The notes beneath the pieces were generated by a model. It made no database searches. It was not told where the DNA came from and saw only the letters and a program-made list of their open reading frames with translations. DNA of 64,000 nt, taken from contig NC_135168.1 in assembly GCF_041146795.1 (NCBI RefSeq), positions 40,857,870-40,921,869 on the forward strand, in the 5' to 3' direction. The DNA comes from Maylandia zebra (lineage: Eukaryota > Chordata > Actinopteri > Cichliformes > Cichlidae). Positions within the stretch are counted from its first letter, which is position 1. Each line of letters starts with the position of its first letter. The position numbers were made by a program, and so were the translations under genes. Of this stretch, positions 59,870 through 64,000 are shown one piece after another.

Positions 59870-62248
59870 ATGAGAGACAAAGGATTTTCAGGCCCGATCT
59901 ATTGCCTTGCTACGTTTATTGTAACGATGCGCCTCGTAAGCGGGGATCTGAGTTATTCTTTTGCCGAAGAGATGAAACGCGACTTCGTTATTGGAAATAT
60001 AGCTAAGGATCTCGGTATTGACCGTGGAAGTTTTTCTTCACGACAGGCCCGTGTTGATTTTGAAGGATTTCGTAAAATGTATTGCGACATTAACATTAGT
60101 ACTGGGGATTTTACTACGATGGACAGAATTGACAGAGAGAACCTTTGTGGCAAGAAACCTTCCTGTGTGTTAAAAGCAGATCTAGTTTTGGAAAATCCGT
60201 TGGAGCTTCATCGTGTTAGTCTTCATATTCAAGACATAAATGACAACTCTCCACAATTCAAAGATCATTTAATTGAAATGGAAATAAGCGAGTTAGCAGA
60301 AAGGGGAAGTCGATTTCCAATAGAGCAGGCCCATGACGCAGATATAGGTCAAAATGCTGTGCAAAGGTACATCTTACAAAAGAACAACCATTTCATTTTA
60401 TCAGTTGACAACAACAACGTCGATCTTGTACTGGAAAATAAACTCGATCGAGAAAAGCAAAAGGAGATTAATTTACTCATCACAGCTTTGGACGGTGGAT
60501 CTCCTCAGAGATCAGGTACCGTAGTCATACACGTCACTGTGCTGGATGCTAATGATAACGCCCCAGTGTTCAGCCAGGCCGTTTATGAAGCCAGTCTGCC
60601 TGAAAACTGTCCTTTAGATACAGCAGTGATTAAAGTCAGTGCCACAGATGCAGACGAAGGAGTGAATGGAGATGTAACGTATGACTTCGGTCATATATCT
60701 GACAGCGATGATAAAGTTTTCTCTATTAATCCTAAAACTGGAGAAATTAAAGTGTGTGGTTTGATTGACTATGAAGAAAAAAGTTCTTTTGAAATGAAAG
60801 TGCAGGCTAAAGATGGTTTAGGGTTAACATCTTATGCCAAAGTTATAATAGATGTTATTGATAATAATGACAACTCGCCAGATATATACCTGAAGTCACT
60901 GTCAAATCCCATTCACGAGAATGTGCCAACTGGTACAGAGGTGGGAATCATTAACGTGCAGGACAAAGACTCTGAGAATAACGGGCAGGTCCGCTGCTCC
61001 ATCCAGCAGGGTGTCCCCTTTAAGTTAGTTCCGTCTATTAAAAACTATTATTCTCTGGTGACCACTGGACAACTAGACCGCGAACTAGTGTCTGATTACA
61101 ACATTACAATCACTGCCACTGACGAGGGCTCTCCACCTCTGTCCTCTTCTAAAAGTGTTCAGTTATCTGTAGCTGACATCAACGACAACCCACCTGTGTT
61201 TGAGGAACAATCGTACAGCGCATCTGTGAGTGAGAATAACAAATCTGGCTCCACTTTATGTTCCGTTAGTGCTCGAGACCCCGACTGGAGACAGAACGGT
61301 ACAGTGGTTTATTCTCTGTTAGCTAGTGAGGTGAACGGTGCCCCGGTGTCCTCCTATCTGTCTGTGAACGGAGACACGGGTGTGATCCACTCTGTGAGGT
61401 CGTTTGATTATGAACAGTTCAAGAGTTTTAAAGTCCACGTGATGGCCAGAGACAACGGTTCTCCTCCCCTCAGCAGCAACGTGACCGTGAGTGTGTTCAT
61501 CTCAGATGTGAATGACAACTCTCCTCAGATCCTGTACCCCTCCCCGGAGGGCAACTCCTTCATGACCGAGCTGGTCCCCAAAGCTGCACACGGAGGCTCT
61601 CTGGTGTCCAAAGTGATCGCGGTGGACGCAGACTCCGGACAGAACGCCTGGCTGTCCTATCAAATAGTCAAATCCACTGATCCGGGACTTTTTACCATTG
61701 GTGTCCACAGCGGAGAGATCAGGACACAGCGGGACATTTCTGAATCTGACAGCATGAAACAGAACCTTGTAGTGTCAGTGAAAGATAACGGACAGCCCTC
61801 TCTGTCTGCCACCTGTTCCATGTATTTACTCATTTCTGATAACTTGGCTGAGGTGCCAGAACTGAAGGATCTGTCTTATAATGAGAGCAATTCCAAACTG
61901 ACCTCTTATCTGATCATCGCGCTGGTGTCTGTGTCCACGTTTTTTCTGACTTTCATTATCATCATCCTGGGTTTGAGGTTTTGTCGCAGGAGAAAGCCCA
62001 GACTGTTGTTTGACGGAGCAGTTGCCATCCCCAGCGGTTATCTCCCTCCTAATTACGCAGATGTTGATGGCACAGGAACTTTACGCAGCACTTACAATTA
62101 TGACGCGTACCTGACCACAGGTTCAAGAACCAGTGACTTTAAGTTTGTGACATCATACAATGACAACACGCTGCCTGCTGACCAGACTCTGAAGAAAAGT
62201 CCATCAGACTTTGCTGATCCATTTGACACTCTGGGTCAATCTATTGAG
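59870..62248 (+). CDS. Protocadherin gamma-type variable exon 4
   Basis: 793 codons, phase 0 donor GAG|GTAAGA. Starts [17 protein letters not shown] (signal peptide, about 1-26), mature start [10 protein letters not shown], six cadherin repeats, membrane helix about 680-704, tail ending DTLGQSIE. An in-frame ATG exists at 59690 but lies inside the promoter block. The 59870 ATG matches the MRDKGFS/MGDKGFS starts of exons 2, 3 and 5. EC1-EC3 are the most diverged of the four exons; EC4 to the donor is nearly identical to them. Joined to gamma constant exons beyond the window. Confidence 0.92.
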
Positions 62249-63670
62249 GTAAGACACTCACAAATCTTTCCTCTGGTTCCTACACTTTTTGTTGTGTTTC
62301 TTTTTGTTTTTTAAAAAAAATATTTGTAAGACCGTTGTTTATGTCTTTATCTTGCACAGGTAGTATTGTCGTTTACCATGAATTGCTTACCATATGATGA
62401 AAACTTTCATTCAGAAATACCTTACGGCATGTTGATCTCGACTATTTTTCTTTTTTCTTTACTTATCGTGTAACTTACATCTTAGTTTGTTATTTGCGGG
62501 TGCTATTTTTCGTAATTTTGTATATTGTTGTTACATGTTTTTCTGGGTCCTTGTGGCAAAAAGATTTAATGAAATAACTCATTCTTTAGCAAACTATACA
62601 GTATAAAACAATGCGGACTTATGCCATGGTTAACTTATTGTAATTGTTTGCTTTTATCAAAATAACTAATTCACACTATTGAAGAGCACGTGGCTGCGCG
62701 TATAGCAGAAACGCATTTTGTATCTTTGCGTGGTTGGTCCTGCCAAATCTCAAATTAACTTTCTTTGGTGCTGAAATATTCCTCAGGGCCCCAGAGACCC
62801 ACTCACTGTAATTGTTCTCTCTCTCCCCCTCTCTCTGTCTCCCTGTCTTTCCCTCTCTCTCGCGCGCACTCTCTCTATAGTTGTGCTCTTTCATTTAAAT
62901 CGACGTCATTTCTAGTAATTGTCTGCGACCATTGATATTATTAATAATATTGATAATAATTATAATAGACATTCGTGTTGTTACTTACTGAATTCTTTTT
63001 ATTTTTGCCGAGCTCAGCTCTGAATATGAAGTAGTCAGGTATACCATTTTACATTGAGTGATTGTTAACCTGGTATTAGCGTAGGTAAAACAGTCTTAAC
63101 AGAATTTTCTGTCAGGTTTATCTATGTGACCTTCAAAATAATAGCAATATCTACATAAAACAGTTTGTTTTTTCATTTCTTCTTCCTTTCACAACGATGA
63201 AGAAACATTAGCTTAATTGTATCTAGAACGTTCGGCCCGCAAATCAAATGCTCTTCAGTTCAGTTGTGTTCTGTGAACGAAGAACACAAGATGTGTTATA
63301 TGATGAGCCTGTGTATAGGTTATGTGCCTGAGGTAAACGAATGACATTTTATCACATGTGTGTAGACATTTCTTGTTTGCCACTATATACACTCGTTAAT
63401 TGTTTGTAGTTACAAACTGATTATAAAATGGTTACTGGGGAGGTACTTGTTACTGTTCTTCATGCACAAGTGCTATGATGTTAATTGTCACCAGTAAATC
63501 GTGAAACACTATTTTTTTCTTTTAGTTAGCGATTTCTCGTAGTTTTGGTGTTTTCAATTAGCTTGTGTTTTGAAACACCAATTCAACGTTTATTTAACGA
63601 TAAGTGAACATGACTTGTGTTTTCAGACATCGACAAACATATTTAATCACCTAGTGTGAGGATAAAAGGC
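62249..63670. other. Interval between gamma exons 4 and 5
   Basis: No gene. It has a CT-rich tract near 62817-62876 and nothing else recognised. Confidence 0.7.
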
Positions 63671-63728
63671 AACTCGTGGTGTCGCTGTTGGCTGATAGCA
63701 CACTGACACACACACCACTCCACCCACT
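63671..63728 (+). promoter_or_regulatory. Gamma exon 5 promoter: CSE plus CTCCACCCAC box
   Basis: AACTCGTGGTGTCGCTGTTG with a canonical CGCT at 63683. CTCCACCCACT starts at 63718, 35 bp away; an ACACAC stretch between them accounts for the 2 extra bases. The core is 221 bp before the ATG. Confidence 0.85.
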
Positions 63729-63903
63729 GCTACTACACAGATGTCGACTGTAATTCCCTGAGAACCAGTTACGTTTGCAGACATGTTTCTCCGTGTTTCA
63801 TCGTGATATTACACTTTGGATTGTTGAATCGTTTACGAATCACGTTGTTGTTTTTGCTCTGGAAAGTGCATCAGAAGCACTGCGGTCACGTTTTTGTATC
63901 AGG

Positions 63904-64000
63904 ATGGGAGACAAAGGATTTTCAGGGTTAAGACTGATTCTCCGGTCTGCTTTGTTTGTTGTAACGCTGCGCCTGGTTTATGGGGACCTGAGTTACTCTA
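63904..64000 (+). CDS. Protocadherin gamma-type variable exon 5, 5' end only (cut by window edge)
   Basis: MGDKGFSGLRLI begins a signal peptide, and GDLSYS at the window edge is the conserved mature start. The promoter spacing and start match the complete exons to the left, so a full variable exon is expected to continue to the right. Confidence 0.9.
   Translation, partial: MGDKGFSGLRLILRSALFVVTLRLVYGDLSYS

Overview
The window is vertebrate nuclear DNA, almost certainly from a percomorph-type teleost fish. It has single-exon protocadherin ectodomains, spliced short constant exons, GT/AG introns, long AT-rich non-coding stretches, tRNA-derived SINEs, and fish-type LTR, hAT and Harbinger transposons. 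It spans the junction between the alpha and gamma parts of a clustered protocadherin (Pcdh) locus. All cellular genes lie on the + strand.

Layout. (1) 0-21.3 kb is the 3' end of the alpha cluster: one C-type variable exon (344-2887, PCDHAC2-like) and three constant exons (6269-6333, 9728-9813, 18235-18542). They join in frame to a 1000-residue protein, followed by a 2.7-kb 3' UTR and an AATAAA signal. (2) 21.3-24.4 kb is non-coding. It holds a pair of RFX X-box-like motifs, a SINE and a strong reverse-oriented CTCF motif, where an alpha-cluster enhancer could be expected. (3) 24.4-32.2 kb is a young class-I endogenous retrovirus with indistinguishable 407-bp LTRs, a 5-bp target duplication, broken gag/pol and an open env. 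(4) 33.1-41.3 kb is an older Ty3/Gypsy element (5-bp target duplication) carrying four later insertions: a SINE, a BED-type hAT, a PIF/Harbinger element (itself holding two smaller repeats) and a hAT MITE. (5) 43.9-64.0 kb is the start of the gamma cluster: four complete variable exons (44145, 48715, 53654, 59870) and the first 97 bp of a fifth (63904). Each has a CSE/CTCF-like promoter block 197-221 bp before its ATG.

How it works together. In this family each variable exon encodes a signal peptide, six cadherin repeats, a membrane segment and a proximal tail, and is spliced to shared constant exons. The alpha exon uses the three exons inside this window; the gamma exons must use constant exons beyond the right edge. 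All variable exons end in phase 0 at a GT donor. The gamma exons are nearly identical from EC4 to the donor and diverge mainly in EC1-EC3, as expected from gene conversion that spares the recognition domains.

Main points for follow-up: a (TG)33 tract forming the 3' splice site of alpha constant exon 2; a composite gamma promoter in which the CSE core and a CTCCACCCA box are 33 bp apart in four of five copies (35 bp in the fifth); RE1/REST-like motifs before three gamma exons; a convergent CTCF site downstream of the alpha constant exons; and nested transposons whose target duplications give the order of insertion.
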